Source: CAZVLQ01 sp964628185 (GTDB taxonomy: Bacteria; Pseudomonadota; Zetaproteobacteria; Mariprofundales; Mariprofundaceae). Taken from it: DNA of 64,000 nucleotides. The stretch covers positions 1 to 64,000 of the forward strand of contig CAZVLQ010000005.1 in NCBI GenBank assembly GCA_964628185.1, written 5' to 3'. Under the pieces are notes generated by a model. That model saw nothing but the letters and a program-made list of their open reading frames with translations. It searched no databases and was not told the DNA's origin. Each line of letters begins with the position of its first letter. Position 1 is the first letter of the stretch. Positions 55,768 to 63,648 of this stretch are shown here, in pieces. Both the position numbers and the translations under genes were made by a program.

Positions 55768-55780
55768 CAAGACCTGACCC
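55768..55780 (+). repeat. REP-like motif CAAGACCTGACCC
   Basis: Third copy of the motif shared with 77-93 and 22965-22981. It sits in the leader of dusB. The remaining gap from 55658 shows no gene. Confidence 0.5.
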
Positions 55781-55838
55781 GTCCGTGGGGACTATAAAGG
55801 GTAATTTGTGTACAAAGGGCGGCCCAGGGCCGGCCTTC

Positions 55839-56828
55839 ATGCTGGGCGATATCCGTATTGATGTGCCACTGGCGCTCGCCCCGATGGCGGGCATTACCGA
55901 TTTGCCTTTCCGGCGTATCTGCAAGCGGTTCGGGGTGGGGCTGATGATGACCGAAATGATCGCTTCCCGGGCGGTGGAGCAGGGGCGCATGCGAACGCAG
56001 CGCATGGCTGAAATCGAAGAAGACGAACATCCCGTCGGTATTCAGATCGCCGGTTCCGATCCGGCTTACATGCGCGATGCGGCATGCTGGGCGGCATGCC
56101 AGGGGGCTGATTTTGTGGACATCAACATGGGGTGCCCGGTGAAGAAAATCTGTAAACAGCTTGCCGGTTCGGCCCTGCTGAAGGATGAAGTTCACGTGGC
56201 GCGTATTCTTGAGGCAGTGGTTCGCGCCGTGACATTGCCCGTGACGCTTAAGATGCGCACAGGCTGGGACGAGGCCTCAAAAAACGTGTCACGTATCGCG
56301 AAAATTGCTGAGGAATCCGGCATTCGCATGCTGACCGTGCATGGCCGCACCCGCACCCAGATGTTCAACGGCCGGGCCAGCTGGGAAGATATCGGACTGG
56401 CCAAGGATGCGGTTTCCATACCCGTGCTGGGCAATGGCGACGTGGTGGATGCGGCTTCCGCCCGGAAAATGCTGCACGTATCAGGCTGTGACGGCGTTAT
56501 GGTCGGTCGTGCCGTACAGGGGAACCCGTGGGTGCTGGCCGAGGTGCGCGCCGCATTGCTGGGTGAGGCTGTTCCGGTCGGGCCGGATGGCGCCGGCCGC
56601 TGGCAAGTGGTCCATGAGCATATGCAGGCGCTGGCGGAGCATCATGGCAGGCACATTGCTTCCAGGCTGGTTCAAAAACATGTGATGTGGTACAGCCGGG
56701 GCATGAGCGGTGCGGCCGGGTTCCGGCGCCATTTCCAGTCGCTGACGGACTGGCAGGCGCAGGTGGAAGCGGCAAGAGCCTTTTTCCGCGCTGGCGCGAA
56801 AATCGGAGACTATTTACATGCAGTCTGA
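55839..56828 (+). CDS. dusB: tRNA-dihydrouridine synthase B
   Basis: FMN-dependent reduction of tRNA uridines. The 329-residue TIM-barrel protein has LAPMAGITDLPFRRIC, VDINMGCPVKKI with the catalytic Cys, and VHGRTRTQMF and GNGDV FMN-binding segments. ATG at 55839 fits homologues; upstream frame contains repeat-encoded residues. It overlaps ntrB by 11 bp, and no fis gene follows, in contrast to the enterobacterial dusB-fis operon. Confidence 0.95.
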   Translation: MLGDIRIDVPLALAPMAGITDLPFRRICKRFGVGLMMTEMIASRAVEQGRMRTQRMAEIEEDEHPVGIQIAGSDPAYMRDAACWAACQGADFVDINMGCPVKKICKQLAGSALLKDEVHVARILEAVVRAVTLPVTLKMRTGWDEASKNVSRIAKIAEESGIRMLTVHGRTRTQMFNGRASWEDIGLAKDAVSIPVLGNGDVVDAASARKMLHVSGCDGVMVGRAVQGNPWVLAEVRAALLGEAVPVGPDGAGRWQVVHEHMQALAEHHGRHIASRLVQKHVMWYSRGMSGAAGFRRHFQSLTDWQAQVEAARAFFRAGAKIGDYLHAV

Positions 56829-57828
56829 TTCTGTCCCGATTTCCTCTCTTCCTCTTCCCCTGCTGATGCTGAATGAAGACGGTTGTATCCACGGCGCCAA
56901 CGTGGAGGCTCAGGCCGTGCTGGGGATTTCAGAGCGGGCGCTTCTTGGTCATCCGATCAGCAGCCTGTTTGCACCGGAGTCGGAAATCAGCCTTATGCTG
57001 GAGCGCATGCCCGGGTGCCGGGAGCCTATTTCGGGGCACGGCCTGTGTGAACGCGTAAGCGGAGCGCCGTGCTCGCTGCATATCGGACCGGTGGCAGAGG
57101 GTTTTGTTCTGCTGATGGTGCCCGAAGCCAACCGGCAGGAACTTGAGCAGCAGGCAAAAAAGCAGGAAATGGCGGAAGCCGTGGCCAGAATTGCGCTGGA
57201 AATGGCGCACGAGGTAAAAAACCCCCTGGCCGCCCTGCGCGGCGCGGCGCAATGGCTGTCCGAGCAGTCCCCGCACGGGGAGCAAAAGGAAGCCATTGAG
57301 ATGATGTTGGGCGAGGTGGACCGGATCCGGGAGCGTATTGACAGTTTTCTCCAACTCGGGCCCCGTGCTCCGGTCGGGATGGAACCGGTTAATATTCATA
57401 CGCTGATCGATGAAGTCTGCCGCCCCGTGGACGGGATATTTCTAAGCCGCGTGTTTGATCCCAGCCTGCCCGCCGTGCTGACGCATGCAAGCCGTCTCAG
57501 GCAGGCGATCGAAAACCTGTGGAGGAACGCACTTGAGGCAGGAGCGCGTCATATTGAATGGCAAACCCGTGTGGACCCGACAGTCAGGTTGCCCGGCCAT
57601 AAAGGCCCCGTGCTTGAAGTACGTATCAGCAATGACGGTGAGCCCGTTCCACAGGACATCCAGGGACATCTGTTTGAACCCTTCGTGACCGCCAAATCCC
57701 GGGGCAGTGGTCTGGGGCTGGCGCTGGTCCAGCGCGTGATGCTGGAACACAGTGGCCAGGTCAAGCTGCAATCTACATCCGGCCGCACCACGGTTGTCAT
57801 GCATCTTCCGATCGGGAGTGCGACCTGA
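56818..57828 (+). CDS. ntrB: nitrogen regulation sensor kinase NtrB (GlnL)
   Basis: A 336-residue soluble kinase with a PAS domain at about 10-110, HisKA with MAHEVKNPLAAL (His131), and HATPase_c with N-box NLWRNALEAGA, NDGEPVP and GSGLGLALV. It controls NtrC phosphorylation in response to PII. It is translationally coupled to dusB and ntrC. glnA is not adjacent. Confidence 0.92.
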   Translation: MQSDSVPISSLPLPLLMLNEDGCIHGANVEAQAVLGISERALLGHPISSLFAPESEISLMLERMPGCREPISGHGLCERVSGAPCSLHIGPVAEGFVLLMVPEANRQELEQQAKKQEMAEAVARIALEMAHEVKNPLAALRGAAQWLSEQSPHGEQKEAIEMMLGEVDRIRERIDSFLQLGPRAPVGMEPVNIHTLIDEVCRPVDGIFLSRVFDPSLPAVLTHASRLRQAIENLWRNALEAGARHIEWQTRVDPTVRLPGHKGPVLEVRISNDGEPVPQDIQGHLFEPFVTAKSRGSGLGLALVQRVMLEHSGQVKLQSTSGRTTVVMHLPIGSAT

Positions 57829-59228
57829 TGCGCGTGCTGGTGGTGGATGATGATGCCGGCATCCGCTGGGTGTTGGCCCGCGTGCTGGCCGGAGAGGGAA
57901 TGGACGTTGTCCAGGCCGGATCACTCAGGGAAGCCGACAAGGCGCTGGAGGATGGAGATTTTTCACTGATTTTCCTTGATGTCTATCTTCCGGACGGCAA
58001 TGGCATGGACGCACTGGAACAGGGGCATTTTACGGCGCCGGTGGTGTTGCTGACGGCGGAAACCACCTTCGATCATGCCGCTCAGGCTTATCGGGTGGGC
58101 GCCATGGAATATCTGCCCAAGCCCTTTGATCTGGATGAGGTGCGGGCGCTGGCGCGCCGCGTCAAGCCGGCGCCGGAAGATGTGAAAAGTGAGAAGGCCC
58201 CTGCCGGGGAGGGTATGATCATCGGCCGCAGCACTGCCATGCAGCAACTGTTTCGCACGCTCGGGCGCGTTGCAGCATCGGATTTGACGGTGCTGATTAC
58301 CGGCGAGTCCGGCACCGGCAAGGAACTGGTGGCGCATGTGCTGCATCAGCAAAGCCGCCGGGTTGGAAAGCCGTTTGTGCCCATCAATACCGCCGCTATT
58401 CCGGCCGACCTGCTCGAAGCGGAACTTTTCGGTCATGAAAAAGGCGCTTTTACCGGCGCCGATCGTTCCCGCCCCGGCCGCTTCGAGCAGGCGAATGGCG
58501 GCACGCTGTTTCTCGATGAGATCGGGGATATGCCCGCAAGCCTTCAGGTCAAGCTGCTGCGCGTGCTGGAAGAGGGTGCGATTCAGCGCGTCGGCAGCCG
58601 CGAGGACCGGCATGTCAACGTCCGGCTTCTGGCGGCCACGCATCAGAATCTGCAACATAAAATCAGACAGGGCGCCTTTCGTGAGGATCTGTATTACCGG
58701 CTAAACGTCATTCCCGTTCATATTCCCCCTTTGCGCGAACGCAAGGATGACATTCCCCAACTTGCGGCGCACATGCTGCAATCCGCATCCGAGGAACTGA
58801 ACATGCGCGCGCCCATTCTGCTGGATGAGGCCATCGAATTACTCAGGGGATACGACTGGCCGGGCAATGTGCGTGAACTGAAAAATGTCATGCGCAGGCT
58901 GGCGCTGTTAACGCCGGGCGCGGCGATTACCCTGTCCGATGTCGCTCTGGCGCTGGGCAATCGGGACAACATTTCCCAGGCCGAGGAAACCCTGTCCGAA
59001 GCCGTGAGTCGATGCATGCGGCATTACCTGGATAAATTGGGTTATGCCGAGGCCGTGGATTTGCACAGGCACTTGCTGGAAGAGGCGGAACCTCCCCTGC
59101 TGATGCTGGCGCTGGAGCGTTGCGGCGGTAATCAGATCAAGACCGCCCGAATGCTTGGGCTGAATCGCAATACCGTGCGCAAGCTGTTGCGGCACTATCA
59201 GATTGACCCGCAGTATTTCCGCGGCTAA
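57828..59228 (+). CDS. ntrC: nitrogen regulation response regulator NtrC (GlnG)
   Basis: A 466-residue sigma-54 activator. The receiver has Asp51 (LIFLDVYLPDG), the AAA+ domain has Walker A GESGTGKE and the sigma-54 contact loop GAFTGA, and the Fis-type helix-turn-helix is at the C-terminus (GNQIKTARMLGLNRNTVRKLL). It overlaps ntrB by one base, with slyX overlapping its stop. It is expected to activate nitrogen-assimilation genes. Confidence 0.95.
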   Translation: MRVLVVDDDAGIRWVLARVLAGEGMDVVQAGSLREADKALEDGDFSLIFLDVYLPDGNGMDALEQGHFTAPVVLLTAETTFDHAAQAYRVGAMEYLPKPFDLDEVRALARRVKPAPEDVKSEKAPAGEGMIIGRSTAMQQLFRTLGRVAASDLTVLITGESGTGKELVAHVLHQQSRRVGKPFVPINTAAIPADLLEAELFGHEKGAFTGADRSRPGRFEQANGGTLFLDEIGDMPASLQVKLLRVLEEGAIQRVGSREDRHVNVRLLAATHQNLQHKIRQGAFREDLYYRLNVIPVHIPPLRERKDDIPQLAAHMLQSASEELNMRAPILLDEAIELLRGYDWPGNVRELKNVMRRLALLTPGAAITLSDVALALGNRDNISQAEETLSEAVSRCMRHYLDKLGYAEAVDLHRHLLEEAEPPLLMLALERCGGNQIKTARMLGLNRNTVRKLLRHYQIDPQYFRG

Positions 59229-59455
59229 TGGACCGGTATGGAAAGGCGGGTTTGGAAGAGCGGCTGATCGAGCTGGAGACCAAACTGTCTTTTCAGGAAC
59301 ATCTGATACAGGAACTGAACGAGGCGCTTGCGGGCCAGCAAAGCAAGCTGAGTGAGTTACAGCAGGTGGTGGAGATGCTGCGGGAGCAGATCAGGGGATC
59401 GTTCCAGGCCGAAATCCGGCCCGTCCCGGAGGAAGATCCGCCACCGCATTACTAA
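59228..59455 (+). CDS. slyX: SlyX family protein
   Basis: A 75-residue coiled-coil protein: EERLIELETKLSFQEHLIQELNEALAGQQ with heptad Leu and the usual proline-rich PPPHY C-terminus. Function unknown in the family. It is the last gene of dusB-ntrB-ntrC-slyX, joined to ntrC by a one-base overlap. Confidence 0.9.
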   Translation: MDRYGKAGLEERLIELETKLSFQEHLIQELNEALAGQQSKLSELQQVVEMLREQIRGSFQAEIRPVPEEDPPPHY

Positions 59456-59473
59456 CCCGTCCGAATGGGCGCG

Positions 59474-60613
59474 TCAGCGCAGCACCCCGGCCAGGCGGCG
59501 AATGCCTTCGCGCAAGTTGTCCAGGCTGGTGGCATAGGAAAAACGCACATGCCGGTCCGCCCGGTAGGCGCCGAAATCCTCGCCCGGCGTAATGGCGACG
59601 CCCCCGCGCTCCAGCAGATCCCGGCAAAAGCCGCGCGAATCGTGCGTCAGTTTCTCCACATTGGCATAGATATAAAAGGCGCCCTGCGGCTCCACGACGA
59701 TATCAAATTCCAGTTCCGGAAGCTTCCCCAGTAAAAAACGGCGACGTTCATCGTAGGCCGCACACATATGCGCCACATCCTCCCGCGCCGATAAGGCCGC
59801 GATTGCCGCATGCTGGGATAGTGTCGGGGCGGCGATAAAGATATTCTGCATCACCCGCCGGCAGGCATCGATCAGGTCCGGTGGTACGATCACCCATCCC
59901 ACGCGCCAGCCGGTCATGGCCCAGCGTTTGGAAAAACCGTTGACCACGATGGCATGATCGTCGAACGTCAAAGCGCAGGCGGCCCTGGCGCCATAGGTCA
60001 GGCCGTGATAGATCTCGTCCGAGATCAGATAGCCGCCGTGTTCGCGGCAGGTCGCGGCCATGGCCGCGAGTTCATCTTCCCCGATCAGGGTGCCGGTGGG
60101 GTTGCCGGGACTGATTACCACGGCGGCGCGGGTGTCGTCGCGCCAGCGTTCCGCCACGATCCGCCGGCTCAGATGGTAGCGGCTCTCAGGCCCGACCGGC
60201 ACGTTAACCGGCTCGCCGGCCGCCAGGCGGATAAAGTTTCTCTGGCAGGGATAGCCGGGATCGGGCAGCAGCACCGATTCGCCCGGATCGAGAAGAACGG
60301 CGTAGATCAGGCTGAACGCCCCGGATGTGCCGGGGGTAATCAGAATCCGCTCGGGCGCCACCCGTAAGCCGTATTCATCGGCATACCAGGCGCTTATGGC
60401 CTGCTGAAGCTCGGGCGCACCGGTGGACGGCGTGTAGAAGTTTTCTCCTGTATCCAGCCACCGTCTGGCTGCCGTGATAACCGGTGCCGGCGTCGGAAAA
60501 TCCGGTTCCCCGATTTCCATATGCACAATGGAGCGCCCGGCGGCTTCCAGTTCCCTGGCGCGTTCCAGCAGCTGCATGACGCGGAAGGGCTCAATCTGAT
60601 CAATGCGGCGCAT
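59474..60613 (-). CDS. pyridoxal-phosphate aminotransferase, class I/II
   Basis: A 379-residue fold-type I aminotransferase. Conserved parts are IHMEIGEPDFPTP, PGTSGAFSLIYA, NPTGTLI, SDEIYHGL and the PLP-lysine in NGFSKRWAMTGWRVGW. The C-terminal RFSYATS arginine binds the substrate carboxylate. It is of the AspC/AlaT-like branch; the amino-group donor is not determinable from context. Convergent with slyX. Confidence 0.92.
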   Translation of the reverse strand: MRRIDQIEPFRVMQLLERARELEAAGRSIVHMEIGEPDFPTPAPVITAARRWLDTGENFYTPSTGAPELQQAISAWYADEYGLRVAPERILITPGTSGAFSLIYAVLLDPGESVLLPDPGYPCQRNFIRLAAGEPVNVPVGPESRYHLSRRIVAERWRDDTRAAVVISPGNPTGTLIGEDELAAMAATCREHGGYLISDEIYHGLTYGARAACALTFDDHAIVVNGFSKRWAMTGWRVGWVIVPPDLIDACRRVMQNIFIAAPTLSQHAAIAALSAREDVAHMCAAYDERRRFLLGKLPELEFDIVVEPQGAFYIYANVEKLTHDSRGFCRDLLERGGVAITPGEDFGAYRADRHVRFSYATSLDNLREGIRRLAGVLR

Positions 60614-60649
60614 GCGTGCACTCTAACCGGATTTCAGTATAATTGCCGC

Positions 60650-60880
60650 ATGGGAATGCCTTGTTCAATGCATGATCTGTTTGAAGCTGCCGCGATGCGC
60701 AAGGAGATGTGCCGTATCGTTTACCGGGACACCTTTGGCGAGCATCACGCCGTGGTTGCGGTTCCGAGGGACTGGCGCGTGCTTGACGGCGTGGAATGGG
60801 GATTTTTCGAGTCCGAGGCCGGCGAATCGCTGGAGGTAAAGCTCGACGACGTTGTGGCGATTGAGGCACTTCCCCGCTAG
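60650..60880 (+). CDS. small Rof (Rho-binding antiterminator)-like protein
   Basis: A 76-residue acidic protein. The pattern HDLFEAAAMRKEMCRIVYRD ... KLDDVVAIEAL resembles Rof, a small beta-barrel inhibitor of Rho, but identity is low and the call is tentative. ATG at 60650, 60656 or 60668 are possible. Its TAG stop is the first triplet of mobile element copy B, so the original stop may have been replaced or reused. Confidence 0.5.
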   Translation: MGMPCSMHDLFEAAAMRKEMCRIVYRDTFGEHHAVVAVPRDWRVLDGVEWGFFESEAGESLEVKLDDVVAIEALPR

Positions 60881-61127
60881 CCCGTATATTGCATGAAGGC
60901 GGACATCTGATGGACAGGATATTACATTATATCAATGGCTTACACAGAGACATGCTACTTTATCCGTGGTTACACCTTGTCCTATCCGGTTTCAGACCCG
61001 ATCAGGCCTGGCATCCTGGCCGCTCGGCCTCAAACCATAGCTACGGCTATGCTTTGTCGCCCGATCAACCAGCCTGCCAAGCCTGCTCAAGCCTGAATTC
61101 CGAATCCTTCATGCAATATACGGGCTA
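60878..61127 (+). mobile_element. 250-bp TA-flanked non-autonomous element, copy B (complete)
   Basis: It begins TAGCCCGTATATTGCATGAA and ends TTCATGCAATATACGGGCTA, a perfect 20-bp terminal inverted pair. It has the same length as copy A and the opposite orientation. It fills the space between the Rof-like gene and hemJ, leaving only ten bases before the hemJ start. No transposase is encoded. Confidence 0.88.
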
Positions 61128-61137
61128 GCCTTATTCC

Positions 61138-61560
61138 ATGCTCTGGATCAAGGCGTTTCACATCATTGCCATGGTATCCTGGTTCGCCGGGCTGTTTTAT
61201 CTGCCGCGCATTTTCGTCTATCACGCCGGGCATAAGGATGGCCCGGTGCATGAGCAGCTATGCGTGATGGAGCGCAAGCTGTATCGCTTCATCATGTGGC
61301 CGGCCATGGTTGTGACGATGGCACTGGGTATCACACTGGCCTGGATCCAGTGGGAGAGCATGTCCAGTGAAACATGGTTCTGGCTGAAGATGGCGCTGGT
61401 TGCCGTGCTGCTGGCCTTTCATATTCATAACGGCATGGCCATCAAGGCCTTCGCGGCAGGTAAAAACACCCGGCCGCACACCTTCTACCGAAAGTATAAT
61501 GAAATTCCGACGCTGATTCTGATTGCCGTGGTAATTCTGGTGGTGGTGAGGCCTTTTTGA
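61138..61560 (+). CDS. hemJ: protoporphyrinogen IX oxidase HemJ
   Basis: A 140-residue integral membrane protein with four helices. FHIIAMVSWFAGLFYLPRIFVYH, MERKLYRFIMWPAM, WLKMALV and the C-terminal YNEIPTLILI with VVVRPF are HemJ signatures; conserved His and Arg residues support haem and substrate binding. It would supply the penultimate haem step in this genome. No ribosome site is obvious, and the mobile element ends just ten bases upstream, so its native control region has been displaced. Confidence 0.9.
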   Translation: MLWIKAFHIIAMVSWFAGLFYLPRIFVYHAGHKDGPVHEQLCVMERKLYRFIMWPAMVVTMALGITLAWIQWESMSSETWFWLKMALVAVLLAFHIHNGMAIKAFAAGKNTRPHTFYRKYNEIPTLILIAVVILVVVRPF

Positions 61561-61596
61561 GCCGGGAGTGGCAGCGTCAGGTTGGATGTGGTCTGT

Positions 61597-61761
61597 TAAC
61601 CCGTATGTTGCATGAAGGCGGACATCTGATGGACAGGATATTACATTATATCAATGGCTTACACAGACCCAGGCCACTTTATCCGTGGTTACGCTTTGTC
61701 CTATCCGGTTTCAGACCCGATCAGGCCTGAATTCCGAATCCTTCACGCAACATACGGGTTA
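61597..61761 (+). mobile_element. 165-bp deletion derivative of the TA-flanked element, copy C
   Basis: The ends TAACCCGTATGTTGC and GCAACATACGGGTTA are intact inverted repeats. Relative to copy B, 85 bp are missing between two GCCTG sequences, as expected for slippage or recombination. The right-end TAA is the stop codon of the cytochrome b gene on the other strand. It lies in the same orientation as copy B, and the pair flanks hemJ. Confidence 0.85.
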
Positions 61762-62397
61762 ATCCCGCAGCGAGAACATTTTACCGAGCACGTCGTGCCC
61801 CATGATCTGGTGCCACAGCGCCATAAACACATGCCCGCCCAGCAGCGTCCACATCGCCACGGACATGGATGAATGTATTTCACCAATGCCATCAACAAGC
61901 AAGGACTGGTGGCCCTTCTCATTCCAGCCGAAATAGAGGGCCAGCCCGGTCAGCGCCATGCCGGTGACGGTCAGGATCATGAGTCCGTGTATGGTCTTGG
62001 CGATGGCATCGCGTTCACTGGGCGCCGGCAACCTGCCCCGCAGCCAGACCAGCGGTTCGCGCCTTAAATCATCCAGCAATTCCTGACGGCCCTCGGGCGT
62101 GATCCAGATAAACATCGTGTGCCAGTTTGCATTTCCGCGCCAGGTGAAGCCCCATATCCAGCGGGCCAGCACAATCAGCACCAGGAACAGGCCAAGGTAT
62201 TCATGCATGTCAAACAGGATGCCACCGGCCGGGCCGGTATTTTGCGTACTGCCACTTGCCAGCGCCGTCGTAACCAGCTGAGCCGTATGATCTTCACCCG
62301 AGTCCCCGACATCCATCAGCTGTCCACCCGCCAGTTGGAGTGTTACAAATACGGCCAGAAACAGATGGAGCAGGCGGGTAATTTTTGAATATTTCAT
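61759..62397 (-). CDS. cytochrome b561-like membrane protein
   Basis: A 212-residue di-haem-type membrane protein with four or five helices. ITRLLHLFLAVFV, DMHEYLGLFLVLIVLARW, AKTIHGLMILTVTGM and EIHSSMSVAMWTLLGGHVFMALWH place His residues at helix positions typical of haem-b ligation. It may shuttle electrons between quinols and a periplasmic partner. The stop codon is supplied by the edge of element copy C. argG starts 10 bp away on the same strand. Confidence 0.88.
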   Translation of the reverse strand: MKYSKITRLLHLFLAVFVTLQLAGGQLMDVGDSGEDHTAQLVTTALASGSTQNTGPAGGILFDMHEYLGLFLVLIVLARWIWGFTWRGNANWHTMFIWITPEGRQELLDDLRREPLVWLRGRLPAPSERDAIAKTIHGLMILTVTGMALTGLALYFGWNEKGHQSLLVDGIGEIHSSMSVAMWTLLGGHVFMALWHQIMGHDVLGKMFSLRD

Positions 62398-62406
62398 ACC
62401 ATACAG

Positions 62407-63639
62407 CTACTCGGCCGCCTCACTCCCGGCGTGCAGGCCGGCCAGCCGCAGGCGCAACGCATTCAGCTTGATGAAACCGCCCGCGTCCCGCTGATCGTAT
62501 GCGCCGGCATCATCCTCGAAGGTGCACAGGCGCTCATCAAACAGCGAGTCATCGGATTTTCGGCCGACAACCATGATGCTGCCCCTGTACAGCTTGAGAC
62601 GCACCACCCCGTTGACCGGGGCCTGTGACGCGTCGATCATCGTTTGCAACATGCGGGTTTCCGGCGCGAACCAGTAGCCATTATAGATGAGCCGGGCATA
62701 GCGCGGCATCAGTTCATCCTTCAGATGCGCCACTTCACGGTCCAGTGTGATGGATTCGATGGCGCGGTGCGCCTTAAGCATCATTGTGCCGCCGGGCGTT
62801 TCATAGCAGCCGCGCGACTTCATGCCGACATAGCGGTTTTCCACGATATCAATGCGGCCGATACCGTGTTTGCCGCCCAGCCGGTTCAGTTCCCGCAACA
62901 CCTCCGCCGGCGTCATTTCCCGTCCGTTGATGGCGGTGATATCACCGCCCCGGTAGGTCAGTTCGATGTATTCCGGGGCATCCGGCGCCTTCTCGGGGGA
63001 TACAGACCAGCGCCACATATTTTCCGGAGGCTCGCTCCACGGGTTTTCAAGGTCATAGCCTTCGTAGGAGATATGCAGCAGGTTCGCATCCATCGAATAG
63101 GGCGATTTGGAGCCTTCGCGCTTGCGCTCGATCGGAATACCGTGCGCATCGGCGAATTCCAGCATCTGCCGGCGCGAGTTCAGATTCCATTCCCGCCACG
63201 GGGCGATAACCCTGACATCCGGTTTCAGGCCATAAAACCCCAGCTCGAAACGCACCTGATCATTCCCCTTGCCGGTGGCACCGTGGGCGACGGCATCCGC
63301 GCCTTCCTTCTCCGCGATTTCGATCATGCGTTTGGCAATCAGGGGGCGTGCGATGGAAGTGCCGAGCAGGTATTCCCCCTCGTAAATCGCATTGGCGCGA
63401 AACATCGGGAACACATAGTCACGTACGAATTCTTCGGTCAGATCCTCAATATAAATTGCGGCCGCATGGCAGGCTCCGGCCTTGACGCGGGCGTCTTCAA
63501 CCTCTTCACCCTGGCCGATATCGGCGGTGAAGGTGACCACCTCGCAACCGTAGTGCTCCTGTAGCCATGTCAGGATAATGGATGTATCCAGCCCGCCCGA
63601 ATAGGCAAGGACGACTTTCTTGATTGTCTGATCCGCCAT
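62407..63639 (-). CDS. argG: argininosuccinate synthase
   Basis: Joins citrulline and aspartate with ATP. The 410-residue protein has the N-type P-loop VLAYSGGLDTSIIL and GATGKGNDQVRFE, both diagnostic. It follows argF with about 10 bp between them, forming an arginine operon that also reads towards the cytochrome b gene. Confidence 0.98.
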   Translation of the reverse strand: MADQTIKKVVLAYSGGLDTSIILTWLQEHYGCEVVTFTADIGQGEEVEDARVKAGACHAAAIYIEDLTEEFVRDYVFPMFRANAIYEGEYLLGTSIARPLIAKRMIEIAEKEGADAVAHGATGKGNDQVRFELGFYGLKPDVRVIAPWREWNLNSRRQMLEFADAHGIPIERKREGSKSPYSMDANLLHISYEGYDLENPWSEPPENMWRWSVSPEKAPDAPEYIELTYRGGDITAINGREMTPAEVLRELNRLGGKHGIGRIDIVENRYVGMKSRGCYETPGGTMMLKAHRAIESITLDREVAHLKDELMPRYARLIYNGYWFAPETRMLQTMIDASQAPVNGVVRLKLYRGSIMVVGRKSDDSLFDERLCTFEDDAGAYDQRDAGGFIKLNALRLRLAGLHAGSEAAE

Positions 63640-63648
63640 AATATTCCT

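Noticed and set aside
60889..61128. 79-codon frame within the mobile element (also 27962-28201)
   Set aside because: Copies differ mainly by nonsynonymous changes, the start would be TTG in the terminal repeat without a ribosome site, and copy C breaks the frame. It is treated as incidental.
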